Of a stretch of DNA of 64,000 bases, positions 36,530-42,890 are shown in pieces. The translations under genes and the position numbers were made by a program. Origin of the DNA: a virus. Numbering within the stretch: position 1 is the stretch's first letter; each line of letters begins with the position of its first letter. The notes below the pieces were generated by a model, which was not told the DNA's origin, did not search any database, and was given only the letters and a program-made list of their open reading frames with translations. The stretch spans positions 1-64,000 of the IMG/VR virus record IMGVR_UViG_3300027977_000029; one strand, written 5' to 3'.

Positions 36530-36888
36530 CACCTCAACAAATTTTCGATACCGTCGCCACCCACCTGTTTACTCAAGGACACCCAGCCAAAAACCCGGAT
36601 GGGTTCTGCGTATACCGCGCATACAGCGGGGATAAGTGCGCAGTTGGGTGTCTGATTCCTGACAGTGAGTATGAACCCCAGATGGAGAGTCAAAGCGTTA
36701 AAGAGTTAGTAATTCGATTTAAGACTCCTCTGTATTTTGCAGAGAACTTGGAGTTCCTTACTGAGTTGCAGAAGGTTCATGATTTCGTCGAATCTTGGAC
36801 CTCTGAACAAACTCTGAAGCTTGCGTTATACAGAGTCGCTAGTGATTATAAGCTAAACCCTCACGTCTTGATCGGTTTAACTCTCTAA
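36526..36888 (+). CDS. CAVGCLIP-type small protein, paralogue 2 (120 aa)
   Basis: The start at 36526 forms an ATGA overlap and gives MTPQQIFDTVATHLFTQG, aligning exactly with paralogue 1; the upstream ATG at 36511 is therefore less likely. It contains C-VYRAYSGDKCAVGCLIPDSEY and LQKVHDFVESW. The two copies have diverged strongly past residue 70. Confidence 0.7.
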   Translation: MTPQQIFDTVATHLFTQGHPAKNPDGFCVYRAYSGDKCAVGCLIPDSEYEPQMESQSVKELVIRFKTPLYFAENLEFLTELQKVHDFVESWTSEQTLKLALYRVASDYKLNPHVLIGLTL

Positions 36889-36906
36889 AGAATAGGAAGT
36901 AAGCTA

Positions 36907-37245
36907 ATGTTGACTCGTAAACTTTTCTCGTCTGGTTATCTCAGGGCAAATCCTGGCATCAAAATTCTTGTAGAGGTAACTATCTCTAAATACCAACCTG
37001 ATCTCAGAAGCTCGAATCTTGGAGTAGACGCCAATGGTGAGTATCTTGGCGTTATTCCAGTGAGTTCCGTAGTTGACTTGCTTGCAGAACCTTTCAAACC
37101 AGGTGACCTAGTGAAGTACGATGAGATTAGCCGCGGGAAAGTCGTCTATGTTGCTCCCGACGGTATGGTCGCTGTTATCTGGGGTGATAACAGTAAAGGT
37201 TGGTGGGAACCTGATAAGCTTGAAAGGGACTTTGATGTCATTTAA
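36907..37245 (+). CDS. Hypothetical protein with SH3-like C-terminus (112 aa)
   Basis: The C-terminal half, FKPGDLVKYDEISRGKVVYV then APDGMVAVIWGDNSKGWWEPDKLE, has the pattern of a small SH3-like beta barrel. The N-terminal half is unknown. GGAAG lies eight bases before the ATG. The end overlaps the next gene by 11 bases. Confidence 0.55.
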   Translation: MLTRKLFSSGYLRANPGIKILVEVTISKYQPDLRSSNLGVDANGEYLGVIPVSSVVDLLAEPFKPGDLVKYDEISRGKVVYVAPDGMVAVIWGDNSKGWWEPDKLERDFDVI

Positions 37246-37633
37246 CCTGTTCAAACGCGACTACAAAGCTCTTCGGCAGATCAATGGAGCAGTCTCAGGA
37301 CCACTCGCGCGATTGTTCTACCTTAGAGGCATGTATGTAATGTATGCCGAGTCTAACGAGGTCTCTCTTAGAAACTTCGTTCCCATCTTTCGTGCCGCCA
37401 ATGCCCTTGAGATTTGTGTTCTATACTTTGAGTATACTGAGTCCCACATCAAGGGGCTTGAGATGCTTACCAACGAGGAATTCAGTAAGTTGCCTCGCCG
37501 GTATCAACTAGAAGCTGTAAAGCTAGAGAGTCTCTTCAACAACATCAATCTCTGGAGTCGCAACCTGTGCCCTGGTCGAAACGCCACAAGCTCCTCAAAC
37601 TTGTCGCCTCTAACGCGAATGTCCTTACACTAG
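37235..37633 (+). CDS. Hypothetical protein, 132 aa
   Basis: The ATG at 37235 follows GAAAGGG and is preferred over earlier in-frame codons. The protein (MSFNLFKRDYKALRQINGAV...) is helical with aromatic patches (LARLFYLRGMYVMYAES) but has no clear membrane segment or family. The 3' part overlaps a small membrane gene in another frame. Confidence 0.55.
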   Translation: MSFNLFKRDYKALRQINGAVSGPLARLFYLRGMYVMYAESNEVSLRNFVPIFRAANALEICVLYFEYTESHIKGLEMLTNEEFSKLPRRYQLEAVKLESLFNNINLWSRNLCPGRNATSSSNLSPLTRMSLH

Positions 37634-37725
37634 CTGGAGTCGTGCTAGGTCTTATTGTTGTGCTTGGCCTTGTTGTTGAAATCGTTTGTTCTGTGGTGAG
37701 GTGGACACGTGCAAGTAGCTCTTAA
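37567..37725 (+). CDS. Small membrane protein, 52 aa
   Basis: The GTG start has TGGAG upstream. The product has a basic start (MPWSKRHKLLKLVASN), one strong membrane segment (VLTLAGVVLGLIVVLGLVVE) and a basic end. It is the first of six or seven tiny membrane genes in a row. The overlap with the gene before it keeps confidence moderate. Confidence 0.5.
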   Translation: MPWSKRHKLLKLVASNANVLTLAGVVLGLIVVLGLVVEIVCSVVRWTRASSS

Positions 37726-37792
37726 CTTATTCCTGGCGTTCCTCCTAATTCTTGGAGGTGTATGTTTGCGGGAAATCTTCCATCTTATATGA
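37709..37792 (+). CDS. Possible membrane peptide, 27 aa
   Basis: GTG with GAGGTGG upstream encodes MQVALNLFLAFLLILGGVCL and REIFHLI, a single membrane helix. It ends inside the CATCTTATATGA element, which argues either for coincidence or for a leader-type gene. Confidence 0.3.
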   Translation: MQVALNLFLAFLLILGGVCLREIFHLI

Positions 37793-37796
37793 AAGT
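37769..37796 (+). promoter_or_regulatory. CATCTTATATGA element, copy 2
   Basis: GCGGGAAATCTT followed by CCATCTTATATGAAAG, nearly the same as copy 1. GGAA-ATC-TTCC could form a short triloop hairpin in this copy. It ends about 17 bases before the gene at 37813. Confidence 0.5.
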
Positions 37797-37812
37797 CCTA
37801 GAAAGGTCTAAT

Positions 37813-37944
37813 ATGAGGTTTCTAACCTTGATCTTTGTAATCATCTTCAACGTGTTGATGATCGTCATCAGCACTGTCCTTGCCGATAAGCTCATGGGGT
37901 CTGCTTGGTTCAAGAAGCATATCCACAAGTTCTCGGTCCTTTAA
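37813..37944 (+). CDS. Small membrane protein, 43 aa
   Basis: The ATG at 37813 follows GAAAGG and is preferred to an earlier in-frame ATG lying upstream of the repeated element. MRFLTLIFVIIFNVLMIVIS TVLADKLMG is one membrane helix with a short basic tail (KKHIHKF). Function is unknown. Confidence 0.5.
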   Translation: MRFLTLIFVIIFNVLMIVISTVLADKLMGSAWFKKHIHKFSVL

Positions 37945-37958
37945 AGAAAGGTCTTACT

Positions 37959-38108
37959 ATGTTCGCCCAAACCGTCGCCCGTACTGCTGGCTTCATCTCC
38001 GGTGTTGCCCTCATCGTAGGCTTCGCCAAGATCGTCGGTTGGTTCATGACCATGGCTCTCCGTGGTCTCACGTTTCTCTTCCAGAAAGGCTTCATCAGGT
38101 TCCGCTAA
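37959..38108 (+). CDS. Small membrane protein, 49 aa
   Basis: The ATG at 37959 has AAAGG eight bases upstream. The product MFAQTVARTAGFISGVALIV carries on with a second hydrophobic stretch (VGWFMTMALRGLTFLF) and a basic end. It is GC-rich compared with neighbours. Its stop shares a base with the next start (TAATG). Confidence 0.55.
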   Translation: MFAQTVARTAGFISGVALIVGFAKIVGWFMTMALRGLTFLFQKGFIRFR

Positions 38109-38311
38109 TGAAAATTCTCCTCTTTGTGATCAGCATTCCGTTCCGTGTGATCCAGGCTATTCTCTGGAACATTGCGGGTCTCATCAGTCTCGTCCTGCTT
38201 CTGGCTATGACGATTCTGGGCTCGGTCGCCGCGATCCTCAGTTCTTTGATGGTTCTGGGTATCAACGCGATCGTGAAACAGCTCCAAAAGAAAGCTGTAA
38301 GGGCTCTGTAA
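38108..38311 (+). CDS. Small membrane protein, 67 aa
   Basis: Two membrane segments (LLFVISIPFRVIQAILWNIA; LISLVLLLAMTILGSVAAIL) and a basic C-terminus (KQLQKKAVRAL). It starts in a TAATG overlap. No family recognised. Placed in a row of tiny membrane genes, it may alter the host envelope or block superinfection; this is only a guess. Confidence 0.55.
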   Translation: MKILLFVISIPFRVIQAILWNIAGLISLVLLLAMTILGSVAAILSSLMVLGINAIVKQLQKKAVRAL

Positions 38312-38521
38312 ATGCCTGCAAAGACTTTTATACGAAGTCTCGCTGAAGGCTTTGTAGTATCCATCATACTGGTAGCCCTAGCATTTACGCTAGCCGTTGG
38401 CTTTCTAATGCCAGCGTTTGGGCCTCTTAAAATCCCAAGGCGAATTATCTACAACTTCCAGCTCTTATTTTTGAGCTTGTGGGTGATATTCACCACCTAC
38501 TTTTCTAACAAGAAGCCCTAG
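38312..38521 (+). CDS. Small membrane protein, 69 aa
   Basis: Two hydrophobic segments (GFVVSIILVALAFTLAVGFL; YNFQLLFLSLWVIFTTYF) with basic ends. It starts directly after the previous stop. The last bases enter AGNC element C. Confidence 0.55.
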   Translation: MPAKTFIRSLAEGFVVSIILVALAFTLAVGFLMPAFGPLKIPRRIIYNFQLLFLSLWVIFTTYFSNKKP

Positions 38522-38540
38522 ACATGGCTAAAATCTGTCT
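38514..38540 (+). promoter_or_regulatory. AGNC hairpin element, copy C
   Basis: AGCC (38514-38517), loop CTAGACAT, GGCT (38526-38529), then AAAATCTGTC. It is the first of three copies within 105 bases, upstream of the RNA polymerase gene. Confidence 0.55.
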
Positions 38541-38545
38541 ACCAC

Positions 38546-38571
38546 AGCCCTGAACATGGCTCTAAACTGTT
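38546..38571 (+). promoter_or_regulatory. AGNC hairpin element, copy D
   Basis: AGCC (38546-38549), loop CTGAACAT, GGCT (38558-38561), then CTAAACTGTT, followed by a T-rich tract. Confidence 0.55.
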
Positions 38572-38602
38572 CATCTTTTCTCTTATTTTTATCATTTTAA
38601 AT

Positions 38603-38628
38603 AGCCCTGAACATGGCTCTAAACTGTT
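38603..38628 (+). promoter_or_regulatory. AGNC hairpin element, copy E
   Basis: AGCC (38603-38606), loop CTGAACAT, GGCT (38615-38618), then CTAAACTGTT, identical to copy D over this length and 57 bases further on. Confidence 0.55.
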
Positions 38629-38678
38629 CTGAGTTCCCAAATAAATTTTTGGGCGATTGAGAATTGTAAAGAAAAGAA

Positions 38679-38813
38679 ATGATAGTACTTGCAGGAATAC
38701 TCGTGATGGGAGCCTTGGTGCTCTGCTATAGACTTCTGAACGGTATTCTTGCAAGCGTGTTTGTGAGCCTGGTAATCTCTATCGGGCTAGGTTTTATTCT
38801 GAGAGATAGATAA
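38679..38813 (+). CDS. Small membrane protein, 44 aa, leader gene of the RNA polymerase
   Basis: MIVLAGILVMGALVLCYRLL and a second stretch (ASVFVSLVISIGLGFIL) are hydrophobic. The ATG follows AAGAAAAG. Its stop overlaps the polymerase ATG (TAATG), so it is translated just before the polymerase and may tune its synthesis. Confidence 0.5.
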   Translation: MIVLAGILVMGALVLCYRLLNGILASVFVSLVISIGLGFILRDR

Positions 38814-41044
38814 TGCGTCAGGCATTGATAGCGTTATTGGATAAAAGACGTAAAGTAGAAATAGATCCTCGAAGTCCTCTTAAGTTCCTCATAACGGCCC
38901 CTGTAGAGTCTTATATAGACATGGCAATCTCCATCGTCTATTTATACACACGTCCAAAGAAAGGTTTTAAAAAGCAAGCTACATACCTGACAGAAGTGAT
39001 CTCTGCTTTGGGCCATGGAGTGCGCAATAAGCTTAAACTCAAACGCGACTCTTCAGCTGCAGCAAAGACAGGTGCATTCATCCTGTACTCGTTTGAGCAG
39101 TTAGGTCTTCTTGAAGTCACTCTGGGTCAGGGCTCTAAAGGTCACAACGCTTACATAATTCAAGTTACTAACGATGATTTGATTTGTGCTCTTTGGAATG
39201 CTTTGACAATCACTCAAGCTGAAAAGCTTCCAAGTCTTACTCCGTTTGCTCCCTGGGTTAGTACCAAGCATGAGACAGGTGCTACACTTGTCAAAACTGG
39301 TAATAAACGAGTCCTGGAGAGTCTCCAACCTGATACTCATCCAATTGTATTTTCTTGTGTAAACAAAGCTCAGACCCAAGGTTGGCGTGTTAATAAAGAC
39401 ATCTACGATATTTATAGATGGGCCCTCGATAACAAAACAGAAGCTTTCTCAGACATTTGGGACCAACACAATCCTGAAGCTAGGACCACCAAACTTAGAG
39501 AAGCTAAAGCGATCATTACTATTGCTGACAAGTTTGTTGACAAAACTTTCTATCATCTTTACTACTACGATTTTAGAGGTCGTAAGTACCCAACAACGGC
39601 TTACCTCCATGAACAAGGCTCAGATGCCGCAAGAGGTCTACTTTTAAGAGCTGATCAAAAGGCTTTAGGCAAAGATGGTGCTAAATGGTTATACATCTAT
39701 CTTGCCAATCTTTGGGCAGGCGATGCAGATAGAGTTGATGGTCTAAAAACTGACAAACTCCCACTCAGGGACAGAGTTCATTGGACTATGAGCAATGCTG
39801 CTGTATTGTTAAGCTATGCTACAGATCCTAAAACTAATCAGGGCTGGATGCAAGCTGACAAGCCTTGGCAATTCTTAGCAGCTTGTTTTGAATTCAACCG
39901 TCTTGTAGAATATTGCAGCACAGGTCGTATGACTAATGGTTTTGAATCTTCTTTAGAATGCTATTTAGACGGTAGCAATAATGGATCTCAGCATCTTTCA
40001 GCCCTTACGCTTGATGAAGAAACTGCGCCTCACGTAAACCTTGTCCCGCTCGCTTTTCCTGGTGATCTTTATAACTACGTCGCTAAACATGTTTGGGAAA
40101 GAATTGATGAGTACTGTGAAGATTTTTCTTTAGAAGAAAAAGACCAGATAGACGTCTTTATCAGCGAACTCCTTAAATATAAGACCTCAATCCATGCTCT
40201 TCCTCAAAACTCAGATGTGCGTAAATCTTTGATTGAAGACTTAAAAGTCTTTAGGAACTCAAATAAAGAGCTTTTAACACTTGCCGCACCGGTGTTCTGG
40301 AAGAAGCTTAGCAGCCCTAAGGATCGTAGGAAGGTAGTCAAACGTAATGTTATGACTCTCCCTTACGGTGGTACTCCTTACGGTCTCGGTGAGCAACAGA
40401 TATCGGATGCACCCAAGCATGGTATTGAACTTCTCAATGGTCTTGAACAACGTTGGGGTGCTTACATGGGAAGAGAAGTCTACGAGAGTTGTCGAGTGTC
40501 GCTTAAACGCCCAATGCAGCTTCTTACTGTGTTTGAAAAAGCAGGTAAAGCAGCAGAGGACCGAGGCGAGTTCTTATCCTGGACAGTTCCTGTAACAAAC
40601 TTTCCGGTTGTCCAAAACTATACTCAGGGTAAAGTTAAAAAGATTTGGGTACAATATGGACCTCCTGAAGGAGAGCGCCTGGGTACAGGGTACTACACAA
40701 ACACTCTTCAACTTGCTGTGTGTTTTATTGAAGATGTAGTTCCTTCAAAGAACAAGCAAGGTCAATCTGCTAGCCCAAATGCTATCCACAGTCTGGATGC
40801 AGCCCATCTTGCTATCACAGTCCATGAAGCTGAATTCTCTATAACAACTATTCATGACTCTTATGGAGCCCTGCTAGGTGATGTGGAGGGCTTATTTATA
40901 CTTGTGAGAGAAACCTTTGTTGAGCTTTATGAGACCAATCCTTTAGAACAGCTCATGAAAGATATTCAGGGTGATGCTAGTCAAATCATGATTGGTAGCT
41001 TGGATATCAGAGCTGTACTTGAATCTGACTATTGCTTTGTGTGA
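38813..41044 (+). CDS. T7-like single-subunit DNA-directed RNA polymerase (743 aa)
   Basis: All core motifs are present: D253-F-R-G-R257, D386-GSNNGSQHL (motif A), R506...K510-RNVMTLP-Y518-GG (motif B; spacing as in T7 R627/K631/Y639), and IH-D682-SYG (motif C). The C-terminus LESDYCFV corresponds to the T7 ending LESDFAFA. The protein is about 140 residues shorter than T7 polymerase (883), mostly at the N-terminus. It would transcribe later phage genes from its own promoters. No AACCCG element stands directly before it, but three AGNC elements do. This is separate from the polymerase module in the MuF protein. Confidence 0.96.
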   Translation: MRQALIALLDKRRKVEIDPRSPLKFLITAPVESYIDMAISIVYLYTRPKKGFKKQATYLTEVISALGHGVRNKLKLKRDSSAAAKTGAFILYSFEQLGLLEVTLGQGSKGHNAYIIQVTNDDLICALWNALTITQAEKLPSLTPFAPWVSTKHETGATLVKTGNKRVLESLQPDTHPIVFSCVNKAQTQGWRVNKDIYDIYRWALDNKTEAFSDIWDQHNPEARTTKLREAKAIITIADKFVDKTFYHLYYYDFRGRKYPTTAYLHEQGSDAARGLLLRADQKALGKDGAKWLYIYLANLWAGDADRVDGLKTDKLPLRDRVHWTMSNAAVLLSYATDPKTNQGWMQADKPWQFLAACFEFNRLVEYCSTGRMTNGFESSLECYLDGSNNGSQHLSALTLDEETAPHVNLVPLAFPGDLYNYVAKHVWERIDEYCEDFSLEEKDQIDVFISELLKYKTSIHALPQNSDVRKSLIEDLKVFRNSNKELLTLAAPVFWKKLSSPKDRRKVVKRNVMTLPYGGTPYGLGEQQISDAPKHGIELLNGLEQRWGAYMGREVYESCRVSLKRPMQLLTVFEKAGKAAEDRGEFLSWTVPVTNFPVVQNYTQGKVKKIWVQYGPPEGERLGTGYYTNTLQLAVCFIEDVVPSKNKQGQSASPNAIHSLDAAHLAITVHEAEFSITTIHDSYGALLGDVEGLFILVRETFVELYETNPLEQLMKDIQGDASQIMIGSLDIRAVLESDYCFV

Positions 41045-41050
41045 GGCGAA

Positions 41051-41503
41051 ATGATTGTAATTAGAAGTGTCTATGACATTCAAAAGGCTCCATTGCCTGT
41101 CCGGATAGAACTTCAGAAAATGGTTGGCAATGCCATCAAAGAGGCTTCCGAAGATCTTTTTAGAATTTTTGAAGACTTTGATTTCACTTACGGTGGTGCT
41201 TTCTATATAGTAGAAACTCCCCAAGAACTCCAAAATATTCCTACTGACGAACACTCTGAAGATGGGACTAGACATTTAACTCTAGGAGAGACTGCAAGCA
41301 CTTATGAGCTCGCTTATTATCTTCCAGACAAATCTTTTGCTTGTCTTGTTATGATCACGTCCAACTCCGGTGGAGACACTTGGTATATCCCACAACATCT
41401 TTATATGCAGTCTGAAAATCTTATCCAGTCTATCAAGATGACTTCACCAGATAACGATATATGGTCAATTCCTTTTAATCCAGGTATCCATGCAGATTTC
41501 TAG
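41051..41503 (+). CDS. Hypothetical protein, 150 aa
   Basis: The sequence begins MIVIRSVYDIQKAPLPVRIE and has an acidic middle (EDLFRIFEDFDFTYGG) and a strand-rich second half (ACLVMITSNSGGDTWYIPQHL). I do not recognise it. It follows the polymerase by 6 bases and overlaps the next gene by 14, so it belongs to the same transcript. Confidence 0.6.
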   Translation: MIVIRSVYDIQKAPLPVRIELQKMVGNAIKEASEDLFRIFEDFDFTYGGAFYIVETPQELQNIPTDEHSEDGTRHLTLGETASTYELAYYLPDKSFACLVMITSNSGGDTWYIPQHLYMQSENLIQSIKMTSPDNDIWSIPFNPGIHADF

Positions 41504-41687
41504 AAAGTCCCTTTTCTCAGGGATCACCAGAACAAAAGAACTAGACATCACGCCTGCTGAGTGGAAAGATTATGAATCGGGAACTCTTATTCAAAACGCT
41601 TTCCCTAGGCTCAGTGCTGATGATCGAGAGTTTATTATGACAGGCGCAGTTCCCGAAGAATGGGATGCTGCTTTTAAAGAGGATTGA
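41490..41687 (+). CDS. Conserved small phage protein, 65 aa
   Basis: MQISRKSLFSGITRTKELDI, then W...GTLIQNAFPRLS and EFIMTGAVPEEWD, is a pattern I recognise from many phages: a small protein with LIQNAFP and EF-x-MTG-x-x-x-EEW motifs. The biochemical role is unknown. Confidence 0.75.
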   Translation: MQISRKSLFSGITRTKELDITPAEWKDYESGTLIQNAFPRLSADDREFIMTGAVPEEWDAAFKED

Positions 41688-41690
41688 CTT

Positions 41691-41978
41691 ATGAAGATTA
41701 ATATCCTAATCCCTCAAGCTTACGACGAGCTGCTGCTCCAAGTAGAGCCTTCAGACTTGGTCCTAGTATTGGAAATCTTAGCTAAGGCTCACACTATTAG
41801 GCACGACTACGCACTTCAAAAGTATGTATTTGATGAATTCAAACCACTACAAGTAAGGATTGTCCCAGACGGCCTTATTGAACCGGCTACCACCATTGCA
41901 GTCGAAGAATATAAAGCTATTACAGCTTCTACACCTATTACTCGAGCTTCTAGCATTGACGAAGAAATTCCATTCTAA
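41691..41978 (+). CDS. Hypothetical protein, 95 aa
   Basis: A mixed alpha/beta protein (MKINILIPQAYDELLLQVEP) ending in an acidic tail, SSIDEEIPF. The short acidic, aromatic end resembles those used by phage proteins that meet SSB or polymerase, and the next operon encodes SSB; this is only suggestive. Confidence 0.6.
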   Translation: MKINILIPQAYDELLLQVEPSDLVLVLEILAKAHTIRHDYALQKYVFDEFKPLQVRIVPDGLIEPATTIAVEEYKAITASTPITRASSIDEEIPF

Positions 41979-41988
41979 CTGGCCCGAG

Positions 41989-42016
41989 AACCCGTTATAT
42001 TAACCCTCTTTGAGGG
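41989..42016 (+). promoter_or_regulatory. AACCCG element, copy 4, with triloop hairpin
   Basis: AACCCGTTATATTAACCC (41989-42006) matches the family. CCCTC-TTT-GAGGG (42004-42016) forms a perfect 5-bp triloop hairpin overlapping its right edge. The SSB gene starts 25 bases later. The right part TTAACCCTC also resembles the start of the T3 promoter. Confidence 0.6.
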
Positions 42017-42040
42017 CATCCATTTAAATCCGAGGATCAT

Positions 42041-42553
42041 ATGCCTATTTTGAATAATGTTGAACTGCATCACGCCTATCTTGACCCGAAGCGTCCGAAT
42101 AACCGCTTTGACAAGGTGAAGCCTACCTGGGAAGTTCAAGTTAGAACTACCGATAAAGCCGTCAAGAAGATTTGGGAAGAACTTGGAATTCCGGTTAAGG
42201 CGATTGTGCCTGATGAAGGTGAAACTTTCTTCCGAGCCAATCTCCGTAAGAAGTCTGTCAAGGCTGATGGCACTGCTGGTGAAGCTCCTGAGCTTGTTGA
42301 TGGTAAGGGGAATCCTGTCGATCCGAAGACTGTTGGAAACGGTTCTATTGGTAACGTCCGGATCTTCCAATACCAGGGTACAAAGCCTGATGGGTCTGCT
42401 ACAACTGTAAGTGTGCTTATGGGTGTTCAGCTTGTTAAACACATTGTGTACAAGCCTAAGGCTCGTGATGACGGCTTCAGCGAAATTGAAACAGAAGTTA
42501 TTGAGTACGACGAAGATGAGGGCAGCTCCTCGGGTGCCAATATCAGCGTTTAA
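42041..42553 (+). CDS. Single-stranded DNA-binding protein, putative (T7 gp2.5-like)
   Basis: The 170-residue protein has WEVQVRTTDKAVKKIWEELG, an NGSIGNVRIFQYQG strand pair, GVQLVKHIVYKPK, and an acidic C-terminal region (EYDEDEGSSSG). This layout fits the gp2.5-type SSBs that coat replicating DNA and recruit polymerase and helicase through an acidic tail. It stands first in the replication operon behind an AACCCG element, and its codon use suggests strong expression. The tail ends NISV rather than in an aromatic residue, unlike T7. Confidence 0.72.
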   Translation: MPILNNVELHHAYLDPKRPNNRFDKVKPTWEVQVRTTDKAVKKIWEELGIPVKAIVPDEGETFFRANLRKKSVKADGTAGEAPELVDGKGNPVDPKTVGNGSIGNVRIFQYQGTKPDGSATTVSVLMGVQLVKHIVYKPKARDDGFSEIETEVIEYDEDEGSSSGANISV

Positions 42554-42563
42554 TTAAACTAGT

Positions 42564-42590
42564 GGGGTAGGTGAGAGCCTACCCCTTTTT
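42564..42590 (+). terminator. Rho-independent terminator after SSB
   Basis: GGGGTAGG (42564-42571) pairs with CCTACCCC (42578-42585) around a 6-base loop, followed by TTTTT. It would make SSB mRNA more abundant than that of the replication genes behind it. Confidence 0.85.
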
Positions 42591-42602
42591 AATGGAGTTA
42601 TA

Positions 42603-42890
42603 ATGTCTAACCCTGTTTCGCCCAGCCACTATAAAGACTACTGCGACGGAATGCAGTGGCTTGAGACTATGCAGTACCTTCCGGACTTCAAAGATCCTGA
42701 GAAGTTTAAAGCAGCTATCAAGCTTCAAATTCGTAAGTATCTCGACCGTGACGGTCAAAAAGATGATACCCGTCAAGAGCTCCGTAAAGCTCTTTGGTAT
42801 CTTAAGTTTCTAGTGGCCTACCTTCATAACGATGGCAAGCCTCTAATGATTGTAGACGTAGACACAGTATTGGCTGAGCTTGAAAAGTAA
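42603..42890 (+). CDS. DUF3310 (SaV-like) protein, 95 aa
   Basis: The start NPVSPSHYKDYCDGMQWLET, then FKAAIKLQIRKYLDRDGQKD and ALWYLKFLVAYL, match the DUF3310 pattern (P-x-HY...E-x-I/M...KY-x-x-R...D-x-x-KA-x-WYL). These proteins are common next to phage replication genes; the activity is not established. It ends directly at the DNA polymerase start. Confidence 0.78.
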   Translation: MSNPVSPSHYKDYCDGMQWLETMQYLPDFKDPEKFKAAIKLQIRKYLDRDGQKDDTRQELRKALWYLKFLVAYLHNDGKPLMIVDVDTVLAELEK

